Shown: positions 1 to 9,342 of the stretch, one piece after another
How positions within the stretch are numbered: the stretch's first letter is position 1
How the letters are laid out: every line of letters starts with the position of its first letter
Origin: an uncultured Clostridia bacterium
Lineage (GTDB): Bacteria; Bacillota; Clostridia; TANB77; CAG-508
Direction of reading: 5' to 3'
NCBI GenBank assembly: GCA_934122235.1
Contig: CAKOWE010000003.1
Location: 37,110 to 101,109, forward strand
DNA: 64,000 nucleotides
Made by a program: the position numbers and the translations under genes
The notes under the pieces: generated by a model
Seen by the model: the letters and a program-made list of their open reading frames with translations, nothing else
The model's database searches: none
Told to the model about the DNA's origin: nothing

Positions 1-239
1 AGAAAAAGAGGAGTATGTTTGTTACTGCTTAACAGAGAATGAAAGTCATAGGTTGAGAGCTTTCTAAGTATTAGAACAATCAGAAGGTAGCTTTGGAGTT
101 GATATAGTGAAAAAATAAAGTAAGTATATCCGTTTTAGCAACGTTAAATGCTTTTTTAAGATATTATAATATAATTATAATAATTAAGGTGGTACCGTGG
201 ATTAAACTCTGCCCTTATATATGGGGCAGAGTTTTTTTA
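1..239 (+). promoter_or_regulatory. T-box riboswitch leader of valS
   Basis: This leader senses uncharged tRNA and sits just upstream of valS. It carries the AGAG-type Stem I elements near 46-60, a GTA triplet at 87-89 followed by the CTTTGGAG context that usually follows a specifier loop, and the conserved T-box bulge sequence at 188-199 (GGTGGTACCGTG). A GTA (Val) specifier fits the downstream valyl-tRNA synthetase. The 5' end, and perhaps the promoter, may lie before the window. The T-box identity is seen directly; the specifier assignment is inferred from spacing. Confidence 0.93.
204..239 (+). terminator. T-box attenuator terminator
   Basis: AACTCTGCCC and GGGCAGAGTT form a strong stem followed by a T run. 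It is the terminator that competes with the T-box antiterminator just upstream, so valS transcription should continue only when tRNA-Val is uncharged. Confidence 0.9.
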
Positions 240-288
240 TTATAAAATATTCACTGTATTGCAATATAAAAAATGAGGAGGATGCTAT

Positions 289-2931
289 ATGTGTGAAAAT
301 TGTAATCACAAATTAAATGACAAATTTAATCCCAAAGACTTTGAAGACAAGATTTATGAAAAGTGGATGAGCAAAAAGTATTTTAGACCAAATGGAGATA
401 AAACGAAAAAATCATATTCTATTGTTATGCCACCACCAAATATAACTGGAAAATTACATATGGGGCATGCATTAGATAATACATTACAAGATATATTAAT
501 TAGATATAAAAGAATGTGTGGTTATAACACGTTGTGGGTTCCTGGTACAGATCATGCTGCAATTGCAACAGAAGCAAAAATAGTAGAAAAATTAAAAAAA
601 GATGGAATTACTAAAGAAGATTTAGGAAGAGAAGGATTTCTAGAAAAAGCTTGGGAATGGAAAAAAGAATATGGTAATACAATTACAGAACAATTAAAAA
701 AATTAGGGGCATCTTGTGATTGGGAACATGAAAGATTTACAATGGATGAAGGCTTATCTAACGCAGTAAAACATGTATTTATTAAACTATATGAAAAAGG
801 TTTAATATATAAAGGAAAAAGAATGATAAACTGGTGTCCAAATTGCAATACTTCTATTTCTGATGCAGAAGTTGAATACGAAGAGGAACCAACAAAATTA
901 TGGCATATAAGATATAAAATAACAGGTACAGATAAATATATAACAGTTGCAACAACAAGACCGGAAACAATGCTAGGAGATACAGCGGTTGCTGTTAATC
1001 CAGATGATGAAAGATATAAAGATATTATAGGAAAAACTTGTATCTTACCAATAATGAATAAGGAAATTCCGATTATTGCTGATGAATTTGTTGAGAAAGA
1101 ATTTGGAACAGGCTGTGTAAAGATTACTCCGGCACATGATCCTAATGATTATCAAGCAGGATTGAGACATAATTTGGAAGTAATAGAGGTATTTGATGAA
1201 AATTGGAAGATGACAGATTTAGTCCCAGAATATAAGGGATTAGATATGTATGAAGCAAGAAAATTAATTGTGCAAAAACTAGAAGAAATAGGTGCATTAG
1301 TAAAAATAGAAGATTATAATCACAATGTTGGAAAATGTTATAGATGTCATAATACAGTAGAACCAAAAATATCAGAGCAATGGTTTGTAAAAATGAAACC
1401 ATTAGCAGAACCAGCAATTGAAGCTGTTAGAAGCGGAAAAATAAAATTTGTGCCTGAAAGATTTGATAAAATTTATTATAATTGGATGGAAAATATTCAA
1501 GATTGGTGTATATCTCGTCAATTATGGTGGGGACATAGAATACCAGCATATTATTGCAAAGATTGTGGAGAGATAATTGTTTCGGCAGAAAAACCAAATA
1601 GTTGCACAAAGTGTGGTGGAAATAATATTAAACAAGACGAAGATACATTGGATACTTGGTTTAGTTCAGCATTATGGCCTTTTTCTACTTTAGGATGGCC
1701 TGAAGAAACAGAAGATTTAAAAACATTTTATCCAACAAATGTACTTGTAACAGGATATGATATAATTTTCTTCTGGGTAGCTAGAATGATTTTTTCAGGA
1801 TTAGAGCATATGGGAGATATTCCTTTTGATACAGTGTTTATACATGGAATTGTAAGAGACAGCCAAGGAAGAAAGATGTCTAAGAGCTTAGGAAATGGAA
1901 TTGATCCATTGGAAATTATAGATAAATATGGAACAGATGCATTAAGATTTTCTTTAATATTAGGAACATCACCAGGAAATGATATAAGATATATGCCAGA
2001 AAAATTAGAGTCAGCAGGAAATTTTGCAAATAAAGTATGGAATGCTGCTAAATTTGTTTTAATGAATTTAGAAGATTACGATAAAAATAATATAGAAGAG
2101 AATTTTACATATGAGGATAAATGGATTTTATCTAAATTAAATACAGTTTGCAAAGAAGTTAAAACTAATATAGATAATTATGATTTAGGAATAGCATTAG
2201 AAAAAATATATAATTTTATATGGGACGAATTTTGTGATTGGTATATAGAAATAGTAAAACCACGTTTATACGATAAAGAAAACCCAACTAGAAAAACAGC
2301 TCAATATGTATTAAACAAAGTTTTGGAAAATTCTTTAAAATTATTACATCCGTTTATGCCATTTGTAACAGAAGAAATTTATACTAAATTATATAATGAT
2401 GATGAAAGCATAATGATTGCTCAATATCCAGAATATGAAGAAAAATACAACTATATAAGAGAAGAAGAGAATATAGAGCAATTAAAAGAAGTAATAACAG
2501 GAATAAGAAATGTTCGTACAAAAATGAATGTACATCCATCTAAAAAATCTACATTAATATTTATAACAACAGAATATAAAGATTTAATAGAAAAATCAGA
2601 AGCGTTTATAAAAAAACTAGGATTTGCAGATAATATAAAAATTATTCCAGAAAAAATAGATATTCCACAAAATGCGGTAAATGTTGTAACATCAAGAATG
2701 GAAGTGTTTATACCATTTGAGGATTTAGTTGATATAAAAGAAGAAATAGAAAGATTAGAAAAAGAAAAATCAAAAATATTGCTTGAGAAAGAAAAAACAG
2801 ATAAAATGTTATCAAATCCAGGATTTATTGCAAAAGCACCAGCAGCAAAAGTTGAAGAAGAAAAACAAAAATTAGCAAAATTTAATGATATGATTGCATC
2901 AATAGATGAAAGAATATCAAATTTGAAATAG
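289..2931 (+). CDS. valS: Valyl-tRNA synthetase
   Basis: Charges tRNA-Val with valine in the cytoplasm. The 880-residue protein has the class I signature HMGH at residues 57-60 and KMSKS at 529-533. A zinc-binding CPNC begins at residue 183, and further CxxC pairs lie in the editing/insert region. The WWGHRIPA and DTWFSSALWP motifs are typical of ValRS. The C-terminal 75 or so residues are a Lys/Glu-rich coiled coil, as in the family. The ATG is preceded by GAGGAGG at good spacing. It is a single-gene unit controlled by the T-box leader upstream and ends in a hairpin shared with asd, which converges on it. Length is normal and no defect is visible. Confidence 0.98.
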   Translation: MCENCNHKLNDKFNPKDFEDKIYEKWMSKKYFRPNGDKTKKSYSIVMPPPNITGKLHMGHALDNTLQDILIRYKRMCGYNTLWVPGTDHAAIATEAKIVEKLKKDGITKEDLGREGFLEKAWEWKKEYGNTITEQLKKLGASCDWEHERFTMDEGLSNAVKHVFIKLYEKGLIYKGKRMINWCPNCNTSISDAEVEYEEEPTKLWHIRYKITGTDKYITVATTRPETMLGDTAVAVNPDDERYKDIIGKTCILPIMNKEIPIIADEFVEKEFGTGCVKITPAHDPNDYQAGLRHNLEVIEVFDENWKMTDLVPEYKGLDMYEARKLIVQKLEEIGALVKIEDYNHNVGKCYRCHNTVEPKISEQWFVKMKPLAEPAIEAVRSGKIKFVPERFDKIYYNWMENIQDWCISRQLWWGHRIPAYYCKDCGEIIVSAEKPNSCTKCGGNNIKQDEDTLDTWFSSALWPFSTLGWPEETEDLKTFYPTNVLVTGYDIIFFWVARMIFSGLEHMGDIPFDTVFIHGIVRDSQGRKMSKSLGNGIDPLEIIDKYGTDALRFSLILGTSPGNDIRYMPEKLESAGNFANKVWNAAKFVLMNLEDYDKNNIEENFTYEDKWILSKLNTVCKEVKTNIDNYDLGIALEKIYNFIWDEFCDWYIEIVKPRLYDKENPTRKTAQYVLNKVLENSLKLLHPFMPFVTEEIYTKLYNDDESIMIAQYPEYEEKYNYIREEENIEQLKEVITGIRNVRTKMNVHPSKKSTLIFITTEYKDLIEKSEAFIKKLGFADNIKIIPEKIDIPQNAVNVVTSRMEVFIPFEDLVDIKEEIERLEKEKSKILLEKEKTDKMLSNPGFIAKAPAAKVEEEKQKLAKFNDMIASIDERISNLK

Positions 2932-2937
2932 ACCAAA

Positions 2938-2968
2938 ATTCAAGGAACGAATTATTCGTTCCTTGAAT
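2938..2968. terminator. Bidirectional terminator between valS and asd
   Basis: ATTCAAGGAACGA and its near-perfect complement form a stem between two convergent genes. T-rich sequence lies on one side and A-rich sequence on the other, so it can serve both strands. The asd stop codon lies inside the hairpin. Confidence 0.85.
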
Positions 2969-3956
2969 TATTTATAAGATATTCCATTATTTGAATTGCG
3001 TTTGTGGCTGCTCCTTTTCTAATATTATCTGCAACAACCCATAAGTTAATGCCGGAAGCAACACTAAAATCTCTACGGATTCTACCCACAAAAACTTCAT
3101 CTTTTCCAGTGGCATTAATTGCTAAAGGATAAGAGTTATTTGTAATATCATCTTCTACAATTATTCCTGGGCTATTTATCAAGGTTTTTTTTAATTCGTA
3201 AAGGTTAAATTCTTTTTCAAATTCTACGTTTATTGATTCACTATGAGAGTTGATAACAGGGACTCTTACGGCTGTTGCTGTTATTTTTAAATCTGGATTT
3301 TTTAGTATTTTTCGTGTTTCGTTAATCATTTTTTCTTCCTCTTTTGTATAAGAATTATCTAAAAATATATCAATATGTGGCAAGCAATTATTGTATATAG
3401 GATGTGGAAATTTTTGAGGTGTTAAACCTTTATAACCGTTTTCTAAATCATCAATTCCTTTTTTTCCTGCACCTGAAACTGCTTGATATGTAGAGTAAAC
3501 TATTCTTTTTATTTTATATTTTTCATCTAAAGGTTTTAATGCAACAACAGCTTGAATAGTAGAACAATTTGGGTTTGCAATAATTCCATGATTATTTAAT
3601 ATTTCTTCTGGATTAACTTCTGGAACTACTAATGGAACATCTTCGTTCATTCTAAAAGTACTGCTATTATCAATAACAATGCAATTTTTAGAAACTGCTA
3701 TGGGAGCAAATTTTTGAGATATTGCACCTCCTGCCGAGAAAATTGCAAAATCGAATCCGGAGTCAAATGAATTTTCTGTTAATTCTTCAATTTGATAGGT
3801 AGTTCCTTTAAATTCTAGATTTTTTCCAGCAGATTTCTTAGAGGCAAAAAAAGAATATTTAGATATAGGTAAATTTTTTTCTTCTAATATTTTTATGGCA
3901 GTTCTTCCAACAACACCAGTTGCACCAACAATAGCTATTTTATAATTTTTATTCAT
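2952..3956 (-). CDS. asd: Aspartate-semialdehyde dehydrogenase
   Basis: NADPH-dependent reduction of aspartyl phosphate to aspartate semialdehyde, the branch point to lysine/diaminopimelate, threonine and methionine. The 334-residue product shows the N-terminal nucleotide-binding GATGVVG at residues 11-17 and the catalytic cysteine in NPNCST (C131). SGAGKKG and the C-terminal VGRIRRD stretch are also present. A longer in-frame ORF reaches 4025, but AAGGAGG sits seven bases before the ATG at 3956, so that start is chosen. It stands alone on the minus strand and converges on valS. Length and motifs are normal for the family. Confidence 0.96.
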   Translation of the reverse strand: MNKNYKIAIVGATGVVGRTAIKILEEKNLPISKYSFFASKKSAGKNLEFKGTTYQIEELTENSFDSGFDFAIFSAGGAISQKFAPIAVSKNCIVIDNSSTFRMNEDVPLVVPEVNPEEILNNHGIIANPNCSTIQAVVALKPLDEKYKIKRIVYSTYQAVSGAGKKGIDDLENGYKGLTPQKFPHPIYNNCLPHIDIFLDNSYTKEEEKMINETRKILKNPDLKITATAVRVPVINSHSESINVEFEKEFNLYELKKTLINSPGIIVEDDITNNSYPLAINATGKDEVFVGRIRRDFSVASGINLWVVADNIRKGAATNAIQIMEYLINNSRNE

Positions 3957-4024
3957 AGTAACCTCCTTAATATTAAAGTTTGTATGATTTAGTCTTGTTT
4001 TAAATAAAAATTTATAAATCTTCA

Positions 4025-4053
4025 TTGTATTATAAAAATACTTATGATAGAAT
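4025..4053 (+). promoter_or_regulatory. Putative sigma-A promoter of the membrane glycosyltransferase
   Basis: TTGTAT, a 17-base spacer and TAGAAT lie in the divergent gap between asd and the gene at 4090. The match is moderate. Confidence 0.55.
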
Positions 4054-4089
4054 TTGGATAGTAAAATTTATTAATAGGAGTAAAAAAAT

Positions 4090-5286
4090 ATGACTGAAAA
4101 AGTTTGGAATTTTATAGAGAAAAAAAAGTTTATTATATTTTTTATAATAATAACTGTAATTGCTATGTATGCAAGAACTTTAATGTTAGATTTTGTTTCA
4201 GGAGATTTTGGAGCATGCATAGAGCCATGGTTTTATAAACTAAAAGCAAATGGAGGATTAAGTGCTCTAAAATTAGATATTGGTAATTATAATTTACCAT
4301 ATTTAACAATTTTAGCTTTACTTACATATTTGCCAATAGCACCAATAGTATCTGTTAAAATGGTATCTATAGTATTTGATTTTGTATCTGCCTTGGCAGC
4401 AATGAAAATAGTTTATATAGTATTAAAAGATAATAAAAACAAAGATTTTTTTGCATTGATTATATATGGAGTAATACTATTTTTACCAACAGTATTGTTA
4501 AATTCGGCATGTTGGGGACAAGCAGATTCAATTTATGCAGCATTTATAATGTTATCAATTGTGGCTTTACTAGAAGAAAAATATATAAAATCATTTATAT
4601 TATTAGGAGTATCTTTTGCTTTTAAACTACAATTTATGTTTATAGTGCCATTATACATTTTAATATATATTTCTAAAAGAAAGTTTCCAATATACTATTT
4701 CTTTATTGTTCCATTAGTAAACTTTATAATGTGTTTGCCAGCTATAATGTTTGGAAAACCAATTTCAGCGTGTATAGATATATATTTGAATCAGACAACA
4801 GAATATGATGCATATTTAAGTATGAATTTTCCTGGAATATATAATTTGTTATTTCCAACAAATGGTACATATGTAATTGCACCAAATGAGTATATGGGTA
4901 AGGTTGGTGTGTTAGCTACAATATTTGTTTTTGTTATAATTGCATTTATTGTACTATATAAAAAGATTGAATTTAATAAACAACAGATAATTGAATTTGG
5001 ATTATGGTCTGTGATGATAGCGACATTTTTATTACCTCATATGCATGATAGATATTTGTTTGTTGGAGATATGTTAAGTATATTATATGTAATATACAAC
5101 AGAGATAAGATATATGTACCAATAGGAATATCGTTAGTTTCTATGTACGGATATACTGGATTTCTATTTGGAGTAAATCCAGTGCCAATACAATATATAA
5201 GTTTTATATATCTGATATTATTAGTTATTGTAACGAAAGACATTTATAATAAATATTTTAGAATGAATATTGATGAACAGTGTTAG
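4090..5286 (+). CDS. GT-C fold membrane glycosyltransferase (Gpi18/mannosyltransferase-like)
   Basis: The 398-residue protein has about ten hydrophobic spans. A first luminal-type loop carries an acidic GDFGACIEPWFY stretch after the first span, as in GT-C enzymes. ACWGQADSIYAAF and the late PHMHDRYLFVGD motif are typical of the Gpi18-like (COG5542) mannosyltransferase-related family, which uses lipid-linked sugars at the membrane. Acceptor and sugar cannot be told from sequence. The start has GGAG ten bases upstream. It is transcribed away from asd; rlmN follows after about 70 bases with its own promoter. Assignment to the broad family is firm; substrate is unknown. Confidence 0.8.
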   Translation: MTEKVWNFIEKKKFIIFFIIITVIAMYARTLMLDFVSGDFGACIEPWFYKLKANGGLSALKLDIGNYNLPYLTILALLTYLPIAPIVSVKMVSIVFDFVSALAAMKIVYIVLKDNKNKDFFALIIYGVILFLPTVLLNSACWGQADSIYAAFIMLSIVALLEEKYIKSFILLGVSFAFKLQFMFIVPLYILIYISKRKFPIYYFFIVPLVNFIMCLPAIMFGKPISACIDIYLNQTTEYDAYLSMNFPGIYNLLFPTNGTYVIAPNEYMGKVGVLATIFVFVIIAFIVLYKKIEFNKQQIIEFGLWSVMIATFLLPHMHDRYLFVGDMLSILYVIYNRDKIYVPIGISLVSMYGYTGFLFGVNPVPIQYISFIYLILLVIVTKDIYNKYFRMNIDEQC

Positions 5287-5314
5287 GTAAAAGTTATAGG
5301 CTGTAAATTAAATA

Positions 5315-5343
5315 TTGAAAAAAATATATTAATATGATATAAG
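5315..5343 (+). promoter_or_regulatory. Putative promoter of the rlmN-prpC-prkC operon
   Basis: TTGAAA, a 17-base spacer and TATAAG. The start of transcription would fall near 5350, immediately at the Shine-Dalgarno of rlmN, giving an extremely short leader. Confidence 0.6.
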
Positions 5344-5360
5344 ATACGCAGGTGAGTTTT

Positions 5361-6383
5361 TTGAAGAAAAACATAAAAGATTATAATTTAGATGAATTAA
5401 AAGAAAAATTTATAAAATTAGGAGAAAAACCATATAGAGCAGAACAAGTTTTTAAATGGATACATCAAGCAAATGTAACTAGTTTTGATGAAATGACTAA
5501 TATTTCGTTAGAGTTAAGAGAAAAACTACAAGACGAATTTTCGTTATGTATATATAATGTTATAAGAAAACAAGAGTCAAAGGATGGTACAAAAAAATAT
5601 TTATTTGATGTGCTAGATGGAAATGCTATAGAAACTGTATTAATGGAATACAAACATGGAAAGTCTATATGTGTATCAACTCAAATTGGTTGTAAAATGG
5701 GATGCAAATTTTGTGCCTCAACAGGAATTGAGTTTGTTAGAAGTTTAACTCCAGGTGAAATTATAGAACAAGTATTAGCAGTACAAAGAGATGAAAACGT
5801 TAAAGTATCAAACTTGGTTTTTATGGGAATAGGAGAGCCATTAGATAATTATGATAATGTAATGAAAGCAATTAAAATATTAAATAATCCAAAAGGTATA
5901 AATATGGGGGCAAGACACATAAGCATATCAACAAGTGGACTAGTACCTAAGATATATAAATTAGCTGATGAGAATATACAGTGTACATTATCTATATCGT
6001 TGCATGCTACTACAGATGAAAAGAGAAGTGCATTAATGCCTGTAAATAATGCATATAACATCGAAGAATTAATGAAAGCATGTAAATATTATATAGAAAA
6101 AACTAATAAGAGAATATCTTTTGAATACGCATTAGCAAAGGATAATAATGATAATTTAGATGATGCTAAACAGTTAGTAAAGCTGTTAAAAGGTATGTTG
6201 TGTCATGTTAATTTGATTCCTATAAATAAAATAGAGAATGGAAAATTTACCAAAAGTACAAATGAAAATATACTAAAGTTTAGGGATTATTTGAATGATA
6301 ATGGAATTGTGGCAACAGTAAGAAGAGAACTTGGTTCTGATATTGATGCTGCATGTGGGCAATTAAGAAGAAAAAATTTATAA
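5361..6383 (+). CDS. rlmN: Dual-specificity 23S rRNA A2503 / tRNA A37 C2-methyltransferase
   Basis: Radical-SAM enzyme that methylates C2 of A2503 in 23S rRNA and A37 in tRNAs. The radical-SAM cluster CKMGCKFC lies near residue 111. The GEP motif (MGIGEPLDNYDN) and the C-terminal catalytic cysteine in DAACGQLR are also present. The frame is open from a GTG at 5352. However, AGGTGA at 5350-5355 is ideally spaced for TTG at 5361, giving MKKNIKDYNLDELKEKF, the usual family N-terminus; I prefer the TTG. It is the first gene of the conserved Firmicutes rlmN-prpC-prkC-rpe cluster. Confidence 0.95.
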   Translation: MKKNIKDYNLDELKEKFIKLGEKPYRAEQVFKWIHQANVTSFDEMTNISLELREKLQDEFSLCIYNVIRKQESKDGTKKYLFDVLDGNAIETVLMEYKHGKSICVSTQIGCKMGCKFCASTGIEFVRSLTPGEIIEQVLAVQRDENVKVSNLVFMGIGEPLDNYDNVMKAIKILNNPKGINMGARHISISTSGLVPKIYKLADENIQCTLSISLHATTDEKRSALMPVNNAYNIEELMKACKYYIEKTNKRISFEYALAKDNNDNLDDAKQLVKLLKGMLCHVNLIPINKIENGKFTKSTNENILKFRDYLNDNGIVATVRRELGSDIDAACGQLRRKNL

Positions 6384-6413
6384 AATGTTGCTTGAAAGGG
6401 ATGAAAAGAGAAT

Positions 6414-7145
6414 ATGAAGGTTTTAGCAACGAGTGATAAGGGAATGGTTAGGAAAATGAACCAGGACTGTTACTATATTTCAGAGCAAAATGAAGAATAT
6501 GATTTATATGTGTTAGCTGATGGAATGGGTGGATATAATGGTGGCGAAATAGCTAGTAAATTAGCAATAGATTCTGTAAAGGAATATATAAGAAATAATA
6601 TAAATAAAATAGAATTAAATAGAGAAACTTTACAAGTGTTAATAAGACATTCTATGGAGTATGCTAATAAAGCAGTTTATGATAAATCAAAAACAGATAT
6701 AAATTTAAGTGAAATGGGTACTACATTAGAAGTATGTTTAATATATAGTAATAAGGTGTATATAGGACACATTGGAGATAGTAGAGTATATAGAATAAGG
6801 AAAAATATTATAAGAAAATTGACAACAGATCATAGCTATGTTGAAAAATTAGTTAAAGATGGTACGATTACAAGAGAAGAAGCATACCATCACCCAAAGA
6901 AAAATATGTTAATAAAAGCTCTAGGATGTGAAGAAAATATAGAGCCGGATGTTATGGTAAAAGGATTTTTAAAGGAAGATATACTTTTAATATGCTCAGA
7001 TGGGTTAACTAATTTGTTGAAAGACAAAGAAATTTATGAAATAGTAGCAAACAATTTAGAAAATGCAGATAAATTATTAATACAGCTGGCAAATAATAGA
7101 GGCGGATTTGATAATATAACAGCAGTAATAATAGAAAACATATAA
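6414..7145 (+). CDS. prpC: PP2C-family Ser/Thr protein phosphatase
   Basis: Dephosphorylates proteins phosphorylated by the PASTA kinase encoded next. The 243-residue protein has the PP2C metal-binding motifs in order: MNQD (D18), ADGMGG (D36), GHIGDSRVYR, CSDGLTN and DNITAVI. Length is normal for the short bacterial Stp/PrpC group without a membrane anchor. It lies 30 bases after rlmN, and prkC follows 83 bases on, so the pair is almost certainly co-transcribed and acts as an opposing kinase/phosphatase couple. Confidence 0.95.
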   Translation: MKVLATSDKGMVRKMNQDCYYISEQNEEYDLYVLADGMGGYNGGEIASKLAIDSVKEYIRNNINKIELNRETLQVLIRHSMEYANKAVYDKSKTDINLSEMGTTLEVCLIYSNKVYIGHIGDSRVYRIRKNIIRKLTTDHSYVEKLVKDGTITREEAYHHPKKNMLIKALGCEENIEPDVMVKGFLKEDILLICSDGLTNLLKDKEIYEIVANNLENADKLLIQLANNRGGFDNITAVIIENI

Positions 7146-7228
7146 AGTTATAAATTTTAAAATATATTTAATGTATGTACGAGCGTTGTTTGTTCATATA
7201 TGTAATAAATTTAAGGAGAGATGTAGAA

Positions 7229-9265
7229 ATGAATCTAGAAGGTAGATTGTTGGGAAATAGATACGAAATAATTAGACAAATAGGAAATGGAGGTATGGCA
7301 ACAGTATATAAGGCTAAGTGTCATGTATTAAATAGATATGTTGCTGTAAAAGTTTTAAAAGATGAATATACTACAGACAATGAATTTATAAAAAGGTTTA
7401 ATATAGAAGCACAAGCTGTTGCAAGTTTAACTCATCCTAATATCGTTTCAGTGTATGATGTAGGTTGCGAAGGAAATTTGCATTATATTGTAATGGAATT
7501 GGTTCAGGGTAAAACTTTAAAAGAAATTATAAAAGAAGATGGTGCTTTATCTTGGAAATGGTCTGTAAATATAGCAATACAGATTGCTTCAGCATTAGAA
7601 ACTGCACACAAAAACAATATTGTTCATAGAGACATAAAACCACATAATATAATAATAACAGAAGATGGAATAGCAAAGGTTACAGATTTTGGAATTGCAA
7701 AGGCTGTTTCAAATTCAACAATAACGGCTTTCGGAACAACAATAGGCTCAGTACATTATTTTTCTCCAGAACATGCTAGAGGAGGGTATACTGATGCAAA
7801 ATCAGATATATATTCGTTAGGAGTTGTTTTGTATGAAATGCTTACAGGTAGAGTTCCTTTTGATGCAGATACACCAGTTTCTGTTGCATTAAAGCATATG
7901 CATGAACAGCCCGTAGAACCTATAAAAATAAACCCATTAATACCAGAAAGCGTTAATAGAATAGTGCTAAAAGCAATGCAAAAAGATCCAACTGCAAGAT
8001 ATAGTACCGCAACAGAAATGTTAAGGGATTTAAATACAGCATTAAAAAATCCGGGTGGAGATTTTGTAAAATTAAATACAATGCAAAACGATTTTCCAAC
8101 ACAACATATGCCATTAATATATGATAAAACGCTTGAGGAAAAAATAGAAGAAAAAGACAATAAAAGAAATATTAATAATAGTAACTCAAAAAATGTAAAA
8201 AAGGAAAATAAAATACTTGCATTTTTTAAACAGCATAAGGCTGTTGGAATTTTGGCAATAATACTTTCTACAATACTATTATTTGTTATAGTTATGAATA
8301 TTACAATGGCAGCAATGAAAAGTGGAATAACTCCAGAAGTAGAAATACCAGATTTAGTAAAAATGTCAAAAGATGAAGATAAATCAATTTCTGATATTAA
8401 ACAATATATTGAAAAATTAAAATTAAAAATAGAAATAGAAGAAGAATATAATGCGGATGTGGCAGAAGGAAAAATTATAAAACAAGAGCCAACATCTGGA
8501 ATAACATATGATAGCAGAAAGAAAACAGTAAAAGAGGGAGAAACAATAAAAATTTGGGTAAGTAAAGGGCAAAAAATTGTTAATGTACCTGATTTATTAA
8601 TAGGAAAGTCCAAAGATGAAGTTGTAACAAAAATAGAAGCAAACGAATTAAAAGTAGAAATAGTAGAAGAAAATAGTGACAAAATGGAAAGCGGAAAAGT
8701 AATTAAGGTAGAGCCAGAAGAAAAAACAGAAGTTGCAGCTGGAAGTACAGTAAAAGTATATGTAAGCATAGGATTAGAACAAAAAGAAGTACCTAACCTA
8801 ATAGGAAAAACTGAAGAAGAAGCCAAGGCAGCAATTACTGCAGCAGGGTTAAAGTATAAAGCAACTTTAACAAAATCAGATTCAACTAAACCAAACAATA
8901 CAATTATAGAGCAAAGCATAGTTGCAGGAAGTGTAGTTGATAAAGGAACAGAAATAACATTAACATTAAATAAATTCGATGAAATAAAAGAGGGAACAGT
9001 AATAATAAATTTAAAATCTATAATGAATTATCAAGAGCAAAGAGATGAAGATGGAAATGTTATAGCCCCAAAAGTAGTAAATGTAAAAGTTATGGCAGAT
9101 AATGATACTATATTAAAAGAGTCACACAAAATAAGCGAAACAAGTATAGGACCAGCAAACGTGTCATCTTCTGGAATGGTTACAATAAAGGTATATGTAG
9201 ATGATGTTTTAAAAGTTCAAAAACAAATGAACTTAAATGCTACTACAACATTAACAATAGAATAG
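7229..9265 (+). CDS. prkC: PASTA-domain Ser/Thr protein kinase
   Basis: Membrane kinase that senses cell-wall fragments or lipid II and phosphorylates cytoplasmic targets. From the chosen ATG (AAGGAGAG upstream; the frame is open from 7175) the protein has 678 residues. Features in order: glycine loop at about 18-25, catalytic-pocket K41, HRDIKPHN with D135, and DFG with D153. A Lys/Asn-rich linker follows, then one membrane span near 338-362 and three PASTA repeats outside the cell to about residue 580. The last 90 residues form a beta-rich domain beyond the PASTA repeats (IINLKSIMNYQEQ onward) that I do not recognise. The usual next gene, rsgA, is missing. Confidence 0.95.
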   Translation: MNLEGRLLGNRYEIIRQIGNGGMATVYKAKCHVLNRYVAVKVLKDEYTTDNEFIKRFNIEAQAVASLTHPNIVSVYDVGCEGNLHYIVMELVQGKTLKEIIKEDGALSWKWSVNIAIQIASALETAHKNNIVHRDIKPHNIIITEDGIAKVTDFGIAKAVSNSTITAFGTTIGSVHYFSPEHARGGYTDAKSDIYSLGVVLYEMLTGRVPFDADTPVSVALKHMHEQPVEPIKINPLIPESVNRIVLKAMQKDPTARYSTATEMLRDLNTALKNPGGDFVKLNTMQNDFPTQHMPLIYDKTLEEKIEEKDNKRNINNSNSKNVKKENKILAFFKQHKAVGILAIILSTILLFVIVMNITMAAMKSGITPEVEIPDLVKMSKDEDKSISDIKQYIEKLKLKIEIEEEYNADVAEGKIIKQEPTSGITYDSRKKTVKEGETIKIWVSKGQKIVNVPDLLIGKSKDEVVTKIEANELKVEIVEENSDKMESGKVIKVEPEEKTEVAAGSTVKVYVSIGLEQKEVPNLIGKTEEEAKAAITAAGLKYKATLTKSDSTKPNNTIIEQSIVAGSVVDKGTEITLTLNKFDEIKEGTVIINLKSIMNYQEQRDEDGNVIAPKVVNVKVMADNDTILKESHKISETSIGPANVSSSGMVTIKVYVDDVLKVQKQMNLNATTTLTIE

Positions 9266-9295
9266 CATCACAAAAATAATGATATTATTATAGAG

Positions 9296-9319
9296 AGGGC
9301 ATAGAGAGTACTGTGCCCT
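9296..9319 (+). other. Intercistronic hairpin between prkC and rpe
   Basis: AGGGCATAG and CTGTGCCCT pair over nine positions with one G-T wobble. A-rich sequence follows rather than T, so it looks like an RNA-processing or stability element rather than a terminator. It occupies the place where rsgA normally lies. Confidence 0.5.
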
Positions 9320-9342
9320 TAAAAATAAGATTGGAGGAAAAT

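Noticed and set aside
7756..8919. Minus-strand ORF of 387 residues across prkC
   Set aside because: It is the complementary shadow of an AT-rich gene with clear kinase and PASTA domains, and has no ribosome-binding site.
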